Shown here piece by piece: positions 36,378 through 47,070 of a stretch of 64,000 nt of DNA (its first letter is position 1; each line of letters opens with the position of its first letter). The DNA is from Holacanthus passer. Lineage: Eukaryota > Chordata > Actinopteri > Pomacanthidae. The notes below the pieces were generated by a model. That model worked only from the letters and a program-made list of their open reading frames with translations. It was not told the DNA's origin and searched no databases. Position numbers and translations under genes: made by a program. The DNA lies in contig JAFREQ010000012.1 of NCBI GenBank assembly GCA_025331565.1, positions 11,956,501 through 12,020,500 on the forward strand, read 5' to 3'.

Positions 36378-39300
36378 ATGATGTCGGGGCTGAGTGAGTG
36401 GTTCTGGCAGGAGCGGCTGTGGTTTCCAGAAGGCCTGGGCTGGGCCGACCTGGAGGATCGGGATGGACGGATATACGCCAAAGGCCGCGACTTGTGGGTA
36501 GCATTGCCCATCGCCCTTGTATTCCTTATTATCCGTCAGATCTTTGAAAGGTCAGTCCATTTTTCACTCTGTCTTGCTTTATATCTACGCCCCTCAACTA
36601 CTATGTCTTTGGTTGTTAGTTCAAACATTTGCTTCCATTTGTATTTACACATTTCCCCCATCCTTCTGTCCAGTCAAACTCTTGTCTCTTGACTGTTGCC
36701 CTTTCTTCCTTTAGTTTCTCCTTATCTCATCCTCTGACCTCTAATTTCATCATTTTTTCTCCAGAATGCAGTTTTTTTCTCAGCAGTTATTTGATATTCC
36801 CAATGCTGTGCCATACTTAATAATATGTAAAGCTCCCTTCTTTCACGAGTCTCCTCCTCCACACAACTGTACAGTGTGCCTGTTTCCAGTAGCTAATCTT
36901 TTAGATATCAAAAAATTGTCCACCTGTGTTTTATTGCTGATGCCAAGAAGCTCTCTTCCTTATTAATGTTTTTAATCCTACCTTTCATTTCCTACCTGGT
37001 GAATAATAAGGCTGGCTAAGAGAAACAAACACATAACAGTATTATTACATTTACATAGTCTATATAGACATAAATGATGGAAAATCACAAGGCAGTTTCT
37101 GAAAAAAGCTGTTGTTCTATTGAGACAAACATGCTACACATGGCATTGAGGCTTTCATTGGAAAATATTATTTTAATATTAAACACTGTCTTCTTGTCAT
37201 CCTGACTTCATCATCCTAACCTCTAATAATTTAAATGACTCTTTGTGTCTACCTCAAATTGGGGAAATTCAAATTTGAAGAATTTCCATGATTGCATACT
37301 GTACTGCGTCTATGCTTCTTCAATTTCTCACACTCTCTACATTTCATCTACTTCTAATCTCAACAACCTTTTTGTGATTGCAGGACGGTGGCTACACCCC
37401 TGGCTTCTCTCCTCGGGGTAAAAGAGACAGCACGACTCAAAGCCCCTCACAACCCCACACTGGAGCACTACTACTGTAACATTACCAAAAACCCCACACA
37501 GGTAGATATTCACACGCGTGCTTAAAAAGATTTTGCTATTAGTGTTACTAGGTACTTAAATCTGACCTCTTTGTGCTGTTTACAGTCTTCAATAGCAAGT
37601 CTTTGCAAGCAGACTGGCCATTCAGAAAGACAAGTGCAACGATGGTTCAGGAGACGACGGAACCAGGACAGACCGAGTTTGCTCAAAAAGTTTCGTGAGG
37701 CCAGGTAAACATGCACACAGACACACACACTTGTACACATATACTGTATGCACACTCCTATAGAGCAGGTTGAAACAGCTGCCCACCCATGGGTTCCTCC
37801 GGCTATGTGAGCACATTTCTGAGGGCAAAAGTAGCCATCTATTTTTAACATGCACTCATTACAATGCCACTCTGCATGTAGCTAGCATGCCTGTAGCCCT
37901 TATGCTTTTCCTTCACTCTTCATCCACACACTCACTAGCACAGGGGTTCTGTCACCACTGTTGGTTATTTTTATGTGTGAGCATTAACTGTAGCAGAAGC
38001 TAAACCAACAGCATCATCGCCTGATAATGCAAGGCTGCTGAAAGTAGCTTGTGTCAGCTGGCAGGATTCACGCTATGGCAGCAGATGACACACAGTATAC
38101 ACAGTAACACAGATAGGCATATCTGTAAGAGATCCATCAACAGCAGCAGCTAGCATAACACTGTTAGCATCGCTAGGTAGGTAGGTGTCCTGTGAATGAA
38201 TTATTTCAGCCCATATGACGTGCTCAGTGTATAACTTCTCTGTAGTGATGTGACTGTAGTTGCCATTAGCTTCATTGTCATGATCATTGTTCGTGTTTGT
38301 CGACAGATCGATAAAAGCTTTTCATGTGACTTAATGGGCCACTTCACCCAAATTATGAGAAGATACAGACCTCATTGTGAATAGCTTTTTATTGTAAACG
38401 CTTTACACTGAAAAAATATAAAAATCATTCACGTGACTTTGGAAACTGCAGTTGAACAAAAATAGTCTCACCACAAAGCCCACTCAGTAGCTGTTCTGGA
38501 GCTTTTGACCATATCACAGGATTTTCCTCAGCGGATATGGTTGCTCATTTTCTTGGAAATGTAAACGTTCAAATTTCCATTTTTTTTTTTCTGGAGCACA
38601 ACATTTTAAAAGATGGGTTTGCATTTTTCCACATTTTTAAAACAATAATTGGGTGCCCACATGCCTGACTTAATCATTTCTTCCACTGGAAGTGATGAGG
38701 GGCAAAATCCACTTTGTGTTTCCCTGGATAGTGTTTCCATGCTGAGCTGTGGTAATGGATAGGAGCAATAAGTGGGAATTTCTGACCAAAAAGACTGTAA
38801 CTTTGGAAAATAACTCTTGAAGCATCATATTTGCTGCTGTAGATTAGAACTCTAGATTTTGCCTCCCATCACTTCCAGCTACATTAATGAAGGATCTTTT
38901 AATTGGCCAAGAGGAATGATCACAGCAAATAAAACCTGCGGCAGTGACTGTTTTTATAAGGCAGACTTGTCCGGGCTCACAAGTCCATGACGGCTGGGAA
39001 ACTGAATTGACTGAGATTGTTTTTGTCACCATATGAATTTCCCCACTGAGGCACGAATAAAGGAATATCTTATCTTATATACAGTGTGAATGGTGACACT
39101 GTTGCTGATGAATGGTGACGCTGTTGCTGATGAATTTTATGAACAATTTTGAAGTGATATCGACACAACATATCAAATTCAACTGATAATCTGCATTACT
39201 GAATTTTAAACTTTTGTAATTTTGGTGAAGTGACCCTTTAATCTGTATGAATGTCTGCTTTATATGTGTGATACCTAGTCTTGTCTATAGTGGATTGCTG

Positions 39301-42300
39301 TTGTGCATATGATGCTCGTGTGGGTGTGTGCGGATGTGCACGTGACTGCATGTTTGTCACTCCCCGGTTATGGTGTGTCTTTCGCTGTGTGTGTTACGAC
39401 ATTTCTCAACTGAATCAATTTATTGTTTGGGCGCACACAACAGGCTTTCTGTCTCTCTCGCCCTTATTCTCCCCCCCAACTGGTATATCTGTCACACTCT
39501 CACTGTCTCTTCTTTCTCTGCATTCACCTTTCTCTTCTTCTGTTTCTCTATCTGTCTGTGCTGCTGCTGCTGCTGTGCTCTGTGCGAATTCCCCTCTCTA
39601 CACCTGGCTGTAGTGGGAATGACCCCTCACTGTCTCTGTTACAGGATATTAACAGGGGGGATACTGTCTGACAGCTCTCATTGTCTGTCACCATGTGTTT
39701 GGCTCTGTGTGTGTGTGTGTGTCCTGATTTGACATTCTCAGCATAGATCACCAGATTTTTCCAGGCTGCTCATTCAGCCTGGCATTTCTTTCCAACTGGC
39801 AACTCTTGTGTGTTTGCGACTGTGAACAAGAACTTGTGTGTGTGTGTGTGATGCGTTTATGTGCTTGCTGGTAGAAAATGTGTCTACTGTCTTTTCCCCA
39901 TTGACTGAGTAGAAAGTGTGTTTGTATGTGTGTGTGTGTTCTCTTGCAGTTGGAGATTTACCTTTTACCTTCTTGCTTTCATTGCTGGCCTGGCCGCCCT
40001 CATCGATGTGAGTACTGCCATGTTAACCTCGACCCCTCCTCCTCCTCTCGTCTCTTTATGTTCACGTCCTCATTCGTCACCTGCCCTGCCATCGTAACTT
40101 GACAGTTTTCATGGTAGTCGGCCTTTTTTGCTGTGATAACCTCACCTCTCGCACAGTCGGAGGGGCAGCACTGACTCATTGCCTTGCTGAGTCAGTTGAT
40201 ATAAATACACCTTTCGAGCTGTGCTGTCTCATTCACATCGCATCTCTCCTTCCAGAAACCTTGGCTGTATGACCTGAAGGAGATGTGGGAAGGCTTTCCT
40301 GTGCTGGTACGTCTTGGAGATGGCTATGTACACTGAATGCACCAGGGTCTCTGAAGGTCTTGGAAAGTCTTATAAAACCCTGAAATCAGTTCCCTCACAA
40401 AAAGGCCTTAGAAGACATTAAAAAGTCTGGCATTTTATTCATGAAGTTTTTGAATATTTTCTCTTGTCACAATTTTTTTTTGTATGTGGTTGTTTGCTAC
40501 TGCTATTCAATCCTTTTTTGTGTTGGCACTAGCTTCTGCTCTAAGAACTTGTTGTGGACTGACATTTTATAAAGAAAACAATTATAAATAATTAAGATAA
40601 GAGCTGCACATGTTGGTGTATGACTTTTGAAAGATCTGTTTCCTCTCCTTCAGACTGTCCTGCCATCTCAGTATTGGTACTACATGATTGAGCTGGGTTT
40701 CTACAGCTCTCTGCTCTTCAGTGTGGCTTCTGACGTCAAACGCAAAGTGAGTGAATTTATCAGGGAAACACTCTTCTTCTCCTCAAAGCTGGTATAAAGC
40801 AAAAAACTTGCTTGAGAACAGAAGGAAAAATGACTGTGATGGAAAAGGAATATAAATTATACATACAGGAGTTTTGTTTTTCACTTTTATATGGTTAGTA
40901 CATCATAATCAAGTGTGTGCAACAGGAAGACAAAGTCTGATCCAGCTATCTGATCAGTTTGACGTCTGTTAAGGACTCTGCATGGACATTAGACTGTTGT
41001 TACACGTGTGTTTGACTCTGTGTGTGTGTGTGTGTGGGAGAGAGAGAAAGTGTTTGGACTTTGCTCAGCCTGAGCCAGCTGAGCACAGTAGGGAAAATCT
41101 TGCCAAAGAGGCACAGTGTGTACCTTCAACACAATATTATAACCAAGTTGCCTCTTAATCAGGATTTACCACTACACACAAAAACCCACTCAAAACATGC
41201 AACAGACAACTATACACATTGCCAATATGTTCTACAATGTCTCCTTTCACCATGCCCCCTTCTTTTTAGGACTTCAAGGAGCAGATTGTTCACCATGTAG
41301 CGACCATCCTCCTCATCAGCTTCTCCTGGTGTGTTAACTACATCCGTGCTGGAACTCTCATCATGCTGGTTCACGACTCCTCTGATTACCTCCTTGAGGT
41401 AAATGTCTCCAAGGGGTCATTGTAGTACTTAACATTCATTGTATTTTGATGAGCACACATTGCAAGCAAACCAGTGAACTTCATCCATGGTAAAGTGGCA
41501 TAAAGTGATTGTATACATATGAATGGGGCCAGTATGAATAATCACCTCATCATATTCTATGTTGATGTCATTTAAAAATGCTGTTTAGACTGTTTTCATG
41601 CTGCAGCCCTGCTGAGCTTTAAGTTTTGATGATCCACTTCAACAGAGATATATTCTTATTAAACACTGCCACCTTGTGGATGAAACTACACTTTGGTTTT
41701 CTTTAGTGGGATGGAGGCAAACCAATTACCATTTTTATTATTCAAATACATTGTCCATTTGTCTGAAAATTTCCTGTGAAACAAATGTTCTTGTTTCCTC
41801 TCCCCCTCTGACAGTCTGCAAAGATGTTCAACTATGCTGGGTGGCGAAACGCCTGTAACTACATCTTCATTGTATTTGCTGCAGTCTTCATTATCACTCG
41901 CCTGGTCATCTTCCCTTTCCGGTACACATACACACACACATTTTAAACAATTGTGTTATCTAAATATATAACTGGATGTTATTTACGTTACCACGTCCTC
42001 TATCCTCATTATCTCTATTGCAGGATTATTTACTGTACGTGGGTTTACCCAGTGACCATCTATGAACCCTTCTTCGGCTACTATTTTTTCAACGGACTTT
42101 TGATGACTCTGCAATGTCTCCATATCTTCTGGGCTGTCCTCATCATACGTATAGCAGTCCGCTTCCTCACCAACAATGTAAGCAAACAAAGAAATCGAAT
42201 GCAAAGTTCAAGATTCTGTTCATTCATCCATTAAAATGGACAGTTGTCTTTTTTTATCCACCACATTCTTCTTCCTTGTTAAAACCTGGTGCCTACATTA

Positions 42301-43214
42301 CCTTTCACTGCAGCTTGACTCCTGACAGTTTGGTCTGAGATTTGGGTATGTTATGCTAACAGTGGCTAATGTGGCCTCAAGCTGCTAGCCTCAAGCAGAG
42401 GTGAGGAACAAGTTATAGAGGTCTGGTAGGCTCACTTCTTTTAAACTCCACACCCCCCAGATTGTCTTACTGTCTAAACTTAGTCTTACGTAGTTAATGT
42501 AGTCTTCAGCCCCAATTGACGCTGACTCAAGTGACATCATTTGAGGCAATTTATCGGACTTCATCTGGAGACACAAAAGGTTTTAACTTTTTTCACATAT
42601 GCAGTAGTGCTCCCCAACACCTGTTAGCAGACTTTGATGTGTAAAATTGGTGGAGTTGAAGAAATGAAAGCAATGGAACTGTCAGTTGACATGTAAGTTC
42701 TGCAAGCATAAGATTCTGTTTAGTCATCTATAAAATCATAGAAATTAAAGCTCCTACATCCTAATCATCCAGTCTTGATTACAAGACAAATAGAAATACC
42801 CACAAGAGAAAATACAACATAAAACTATAAATATACGCACAGAAGATATTCCATAAAAGCTATTAAAGAACTATAGTTATATTAAAATTCATGTCATCTT
42901 ACAGATCTCTTGTACACAACCAGATGCACTCACACACAGACATGTTTATGCATAAAACTGGACAGTCTGAGTTTGTTCTGACACTGGCCAGAGCTCCAGT
43001 ACAGTTTGATTAATGGCTTGTTTCCTCTTTTTAAAAAAAAAAAATGTTTTGTTTTTTCCAGGAAAAAGTGGATGATGAAAGGAGTGACAAAGATGAAACA
43101 GATGAATCAGAAGAGGAGGAGGAAGAGGAGGATGCTAAAAAGAACATGAAGAAAAATGGACCGGTGCAGAACGGTCACACAGTCCACAACAACAACCACA
43201 GCAAGACAGAGTGA
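36378..43214 (+). CDS. cers2: ceramide synthase 2 (cers2), 10 coding exons, 384 aa
   Basis: An ER membrane enzyme that N-acylates sphinganine/sphingosine with very-long-chain acyl-CoA. Exons: 36378-36550, 37384-37501, 37586-37704, 39950-40007, 40256-40306, 40654-40746, 41270-41398, 41815-41921, 42024-42177, 43062-43214 (1155 nt). A first hydrophobic segment lies at about 43-60. A homeobox-like region follows (about 95-140, with the basic [12 protein letters not shown]). The TLC domain has the Lag1 signature: H212-H213, R230 and D240-S-S-D243-YLLE. Exon-by-exon identity to human CERS2 is high and the spacing of H212 and R230 matches it. The C-terminus is an acidic run ([10 protein letters not shown]) with Ser/Thr in CK2-like context, then an Asn/His-rich tail. 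ATG-ATG is present; I use the first. The N-terminal sequon of human CERS2 is absent. I cannot tell which teleost paralogue (cers2a or cers2b) this is. Confidence 0.95.
39036..39078 (+). mobile_element. 3' tail of a LINE/SINE-type retroposon
   Basis: The AATTTCCCC...AATAAAGGAATATCTTATCTTAT pattern matches, from memory, the 3' ends of common fish non-LTR elements. It is nested within the TTAA-flanked MITE. The 5' part cannot be delimited. Confidence 0.5.
39088..39131. repeat. 22-bp tandem duplication
   Basis: Two copies of a 22-base unit (39088-39109 and 39110-39131) differ at one base. They lie between the retroposon tail and the right end of the MITE. Confidence 0.85.
42204..42740. repeat. 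dispersed repeat in cers2 intron 9, flanked by direct repeats
   Basis: AAGATTCTGTTCATTCATCC at about 42208 recurs in diverged form at about 42709 (AAGATTCTGTTTAGTCATCT), bracketing 500 bases. The inside (ACATTCTTCTTCCTTGT, then GCCTCAAGCTGCTAGCCTCA) is shared with 51665-51760 in arnt, so it is a dispersed repeat. I cannot name the family. Confidence 0.55.
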
Positions 43215-44453
43215 AAACAAACAAGTGTCAGGAACAAAGAATGTGAGAAGGACTCATATCCCTCAGTGGGAGAGCGGGAGGGAGGGATGAAAAGAAAGAG
43301 AAAGAAGAAGGGTTGTGGGTCAGGGAGGAGGGGAAGTCATTCCGTAAAACCAAGAACAGCAGGTTTCTTGAGAAAATTTGACACTGTTACTTTTGCACAA
43401 CACAGAAACACACTCACACACGTTCATTCGTACTTAGGGCACAGAGATCCAGCAGATGATAGACACTACATTAAGTGACATGGCTTTTTTGCTTTGTCAT
43501 CAGAAAAAAACGTATCATTGTCAGCGTGTGATGTCAGTCCAAAAAATCTCAGAGAGACAGGCAAGAAAATGGAGAGGAACAAAGTGTGGAGAGGACACGA
43601 GAGAGGGGCGATGCTGCTTCTACTTTAGCTTTCCGTGTTCTGTGTGCCTTAGAGCCAGCTAATGGCTGTTAAAATGCCATTTTAAAGCTTTCTGCTTTAA
43701 TCTTGTGTTGCTTTATTTCATTGTACCTTTTTTGTTTTCTACTAAAAGAACAAAAGAGAGTGAAAGTGAGTTTTGTGAAAGTGAGACAACAGGGCATGTA
43801 TTTTCCTAATGTTCTGTCTATGCAATTACGTAAATGTTCAGCTATTGCAACATGTTTGCACAAACATACAGTGTCTCTTATGTACTGTAATAACGTGCAG
43901 TAGGACTGTGTATCCCTGCTCTCCAATGCGGTCTGTGCCATTTATAAAGTAGTCTGCCTTCTAAGGTTTAAGGAGTAAATTTGCTGTCAGTTTTGTAACT
44001 AAACAGCTAGAAAATCTTGCTTTCTCCTTTTAATTTCTGATCAGTTCTTAATCCAGTATAGCTCATTATGTACAATGTCTGACCTGCAAAGGTTCTCAAT
44101 TCTTTGATTTTTGAGCAGTCAGGAATACCCAGAAATCAGTGCTTCGTCCAAACACTGCAATATACATTACAGCTTCCATGCTAGTGTTGACAGAGCTGAA
44201 TCATTTCCCTCTCTGGTTTGGCTGAAGCTGTTTGAACCAGTTAAATCTTGAATCACCCTGATGATGCCACCCACTGAAAACGGATCACTCTCAATGAAAC
44301 CATTGCGAAGGTGGATTGCTATGTTGAAATACAGGAGTTTTTCTAAGTCTAATGGAATGGGTCAGCTCAACCATTTCCGGATTTTACTAATATGACCTTT
44401 GATTCACTGCCTAGTAGCCTGGGTTATGTTTGTTAACCTGGGTTAGACTTTAA

Positions 44454-44973
44454 AGGTGCACTATGCGGGAATTGTGTGTTACTGCTTGTAATTATTCAAA
44501 CTTGAACCCTCTTCCACGGCTTAACAGGGTTAGCAGACAGACACCAAATGTTCAGCCTGCAAATATGTATATGTGAGCGTGCATTGGTGAATTTACAGTA
44601 ACAAACATAAATGTACAAATTTATAAAAATACGACAAGCCCTGAGTCTCTGAAGATGACTTGCTACATTAGCTCGGGCCTCAAACTCAGCACTACAGACC
44701 TCAAGGGTTATTTTTTTCAAAACGTAAAGTTATTTGCATTGTTGATAGTAGGACTTAATGTATACCTACAATCCGAGCTACTTACTTTCAGGACGTTACA
44801 TTTGTTGTAATGGAAAATCCAATACTTTAACAAGCTAACTAAGCTAACCGCCGGCACCTACCTATCCAACAGAAACCAGGCCAACTCTAAGAGATGATTG
44901 AGAGTGATTATTTTAGTATGATTTATTTTTTAAATCATTGGGTTTTTTTAGGAAAATCCTGCATAGTATACCT
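44454..44973. mobile_element. 520-bp MITE with TTAA target duplication
   Basis: The left end is AGGTGCACTATGCGGGAATT. The right end, on the opposite strand, is AGGTATACTATGCAGGATTT. Perfect TTAA copies flank both (44450-44453, 44974-44977). This is the structure of a piggyBac-like nonautonomous element, and the AGGTGCACTATGC end is familiar from teleost genomes. It contains no transposase frame. Confidence 0.75.
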
Positions 44974-45484
44974 TTAAGTATTGATCTAAGTGAATGATTA
45001 TAGGTATGATTCTGTGTATGAAACGGGTTTACAGGTATTGCTATTTGATATTAGTAAAAATAAAAATAAGTAAAAGATATTATAATCATTTTTAGGAGCT
45101 CAGTGTTTGACACATGAAATGAGTTGCAGTTTTGTTGTCATGCTTTAAAGTCTTTTTGTATGTCAAGTGCCTTATCTGTAATGTATGGAAAGCTCTCTCT
45201 CCTGTCTTCATTTCCTCTCCTTTTCTTTCCTGTCTCCGCCTCACATCACATCCTCCCTCCACTCTCTCATCCATCACTCACTTCTCTCCTCTTTATGAAT
45301 TACCTTCCTTTGAAACTCACCCTCATTCCACCGACACGTTCTTTTTTTTACTAACCCAGACCAACCAGCAGCCTCTCTTCCCCGGTGATACAGAAGAAAC
45401 AGCTGTGTCCTAATTACAGTGTTATTATTTCTTTTTTTTTATTTTGTATTTTTTTTTGTTTAATAACTAAGTATTGTTATTAAT

Positions 45485-45490
45485 AATAAA
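45485..45490 (+). terminator. cers2: candidate poly(A) signal of cers2
   Basis: AATAAA lies in an AT-rich run 2.3 kb after the stop, with a TG-containing stretch at about 45525. An earlier AATAAA is at 45059. Confidence 0.4.
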
Positions 45491-45617
45491 AACAAAGATC
45501 ATGAATCACAATGAAAGCACTTTGAAGTTTTGATTTATTTATGCATTATATGTCTGCAAACATACAATACAGTAAATCCTTTAAGTTTCTAAATTGGAAC
45601 AAATAAAAAAATATATC

Positions 45618-45785
45618 GGAAAAGTAACAAGTAACTGAAGCTGCTGAAATGTAGTGGAGGAGAAAGTACAATATTTAACTCTGAGATGTAGTGCAGTAGA
45701 ACTACAAAGTTGCATTAAATGGAAATACTGAAGTAAAGTACAAGTACCTTTGTGGGTCTTAAGTGCAGTACTTGAATAAATGTAT
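45618..45785. repeat. dispersed teleost repeat (AAGTAAAGTACAAGTACCT type)
   Basis: The segment contains GGAAATACTGAAGTAAAGTA and GTGCAGTACTTGAATAAATG, phrases I recall as part of a very abundant fish repeat whose other end reads CAGTGGTGGAAGA. A fragment with that other end lies at about 50752-50930 in an arnt intron. Confidence 0.5.
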
Positions 45786-46129
45786 TTATATTACGCTTAT
45801 GTTGAATGTTACATTACATCACTGGAATTCAGTCATCCTTTTAAATCTTATTAATGTGTTCATTTTGAGAAGAAGAGGCCATATAATTAATCTTTTACTT
45901 TGGAAACCTTTACTCTATTTTCCTGATAAACCTCATGTGGCTGGTTGCTTCAGTAGATATTTTTAAAGGACTGAAAAAAAATTTCATCTAAAATTTGATA
46001 TTTTTATTTAAAATCTCAATCTTTCTTCCACCAGTGCTGAGATATGATAACAGTGATTTCAGTGTCACTTGTTGGAAGAAATCCAGCTTAGCAATAAAGC
46101 GAGTTAACATGTTTTTTATTGTCTTACAT

Positions 46130-46563
46130 TAAAGAACCAAACATCCTGTCACACTATCATAATATAGTCGTTTTAATTGCGGGGCGGAGCGAAACATGGA
46201 TTTCCCAACATCTGACGTCATGTGTATCTCGTGTGATGTCCAATAGAAACAGGAGCAAAGAAAACAGTGTAGACAGATTGAGCCCCGCTAGCCTGGAACG
46301 CCATCTTAAACAGAAAGAGGGGTTTAAACCGGGAGAAAACAGGAAAACAGGGGCTGGGGGAGACACTCTCATTTTTATTTTAAATCTTCGGGTCAATCTG
46401 GAACAGTAGTAGCTATGGCTTTGCGCTTTTATAGCACAAAATAAAGGCGCATACGCGAGGAAAGGCACTTGTTAGCCGCTAGCCAGCTAGCAAGGGGGAG
46501 GGGCGGGGGTTGAGGGTTTTTTTCCGCAGCAGAAGTTGTTTGTTTATGTTATTCCACACGGAC
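46130..46563 (+). promoter_or_regulatory. arnt: arnt promoter and 5' UTR region
   Basis: Within 430 bases of the arnt start codon are a perfect cAMP-response element TGACGTCA (46213-46220), a CCAAT box (46240-46244) and a GC box GGGGCGGGG (46500-46508). This is the layout of a TATA-less CpG promoter. Upstream, 45786-46130 holds nothing recognisable. GCTAGC-type motifs begin at 46472. Confidence 0.6.
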
Positions 46564-47070
46564 ATGTCCTCTTCAAACACAGGTAAAGTGCCATAAAAGT
46601 CACACTGACACTATAGTCACATCGTACTCTGCGGCTGTTAACCGGTCACCGGCGTTTTCTCACGCAGAGCTAGAGCGGACACTTTCCTAAAGATAGCGTG
46701 ACAGCGTCGGCTAAGTTAGCTTAGTAGCGAAGCTAATACCACAGCGAGGCTAGCTGGTTATTGCATAAGTGGTAGCTTGGCATGTTAGCCTGCTCATAGT
46801 GGCTAGATAAGCGACAAGCTAAACGTTAAGTGATATTTTTACAATCGATGTAAGGTGAGAAACCAAATCTAAGTTAGCCGAATAGCAAGCTGCGATCGGC
46901 TATCTCGGTTCATATGTTTCTGATTTTAGCTATGCTGCTCACAAGATTGATATCTGTATGCTAAATGTAGCATGAACGTTAGCTTGGTGTCGTGATTATC
47001 TTCGCTCTCTACAATCTACACTCACGATTTGAGAATGCAGTTAGCTGATGTGGAGCTAACCTAATGCTAA
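46472..47070. promoter_or_regulatory. dense GTTAGC/GCTAGC/GCTAA motif cluster at arnt 5' end
   Basis: At least 14 occurrences of GTTAGC, GCTAGC, GCTAAC or close variants on both strands fall in about 600 bases spanning the first arnt exon and the start of its intron 1. The density is far above the neighbouring sequence. A similar cluster occupies the setdb1 5' end. Confidence 0.6.

Larger units (their letters stand above)
38335..39237. mobile_element. TTAA-flanked MITE in cers2 intron 3, with nested repeat tail
   Basis: The left end reads TGGGCCACTTCACCCAAATT. The right end, on the opposite strand, reads AGGGTCACTTCACCAAAATT. Both ends abut TTAA (38331-38334 and 39238-39241), the target duplication of piggyBac-type elements. 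No transposase is encoded. Inside, near 39036-39078, is a tail of the form AATTTCCCCACTGAGGCACG followed by AATAAAGG and (TATCT)n. This is the usual 3' end of a teleost retroposon, so one element has probably inserted in another. Confidence 0.65.
43215..45500 (+). other. cers2: probable cers2 3' UTR
   Basis: No further exon is seen after the cers2 stop. AATAAA occurs at 45059-45064 and at 45485-45490; either could be the end. The region contains a TTAA-type MITE at 44454-44973 that would be transcribed as part of the UTR. A pyrimidine-rich block lies at about 45195-45310. Confidence 0.5.

Noticed and set aside
46546..46563. Upstream in-frame ATG as the arnt start
   Set aside because: It adds six residues, but has T at -3 and poor context, while the ATG at 46564 has a purine at -3 and aligns better with the family; not excluded.
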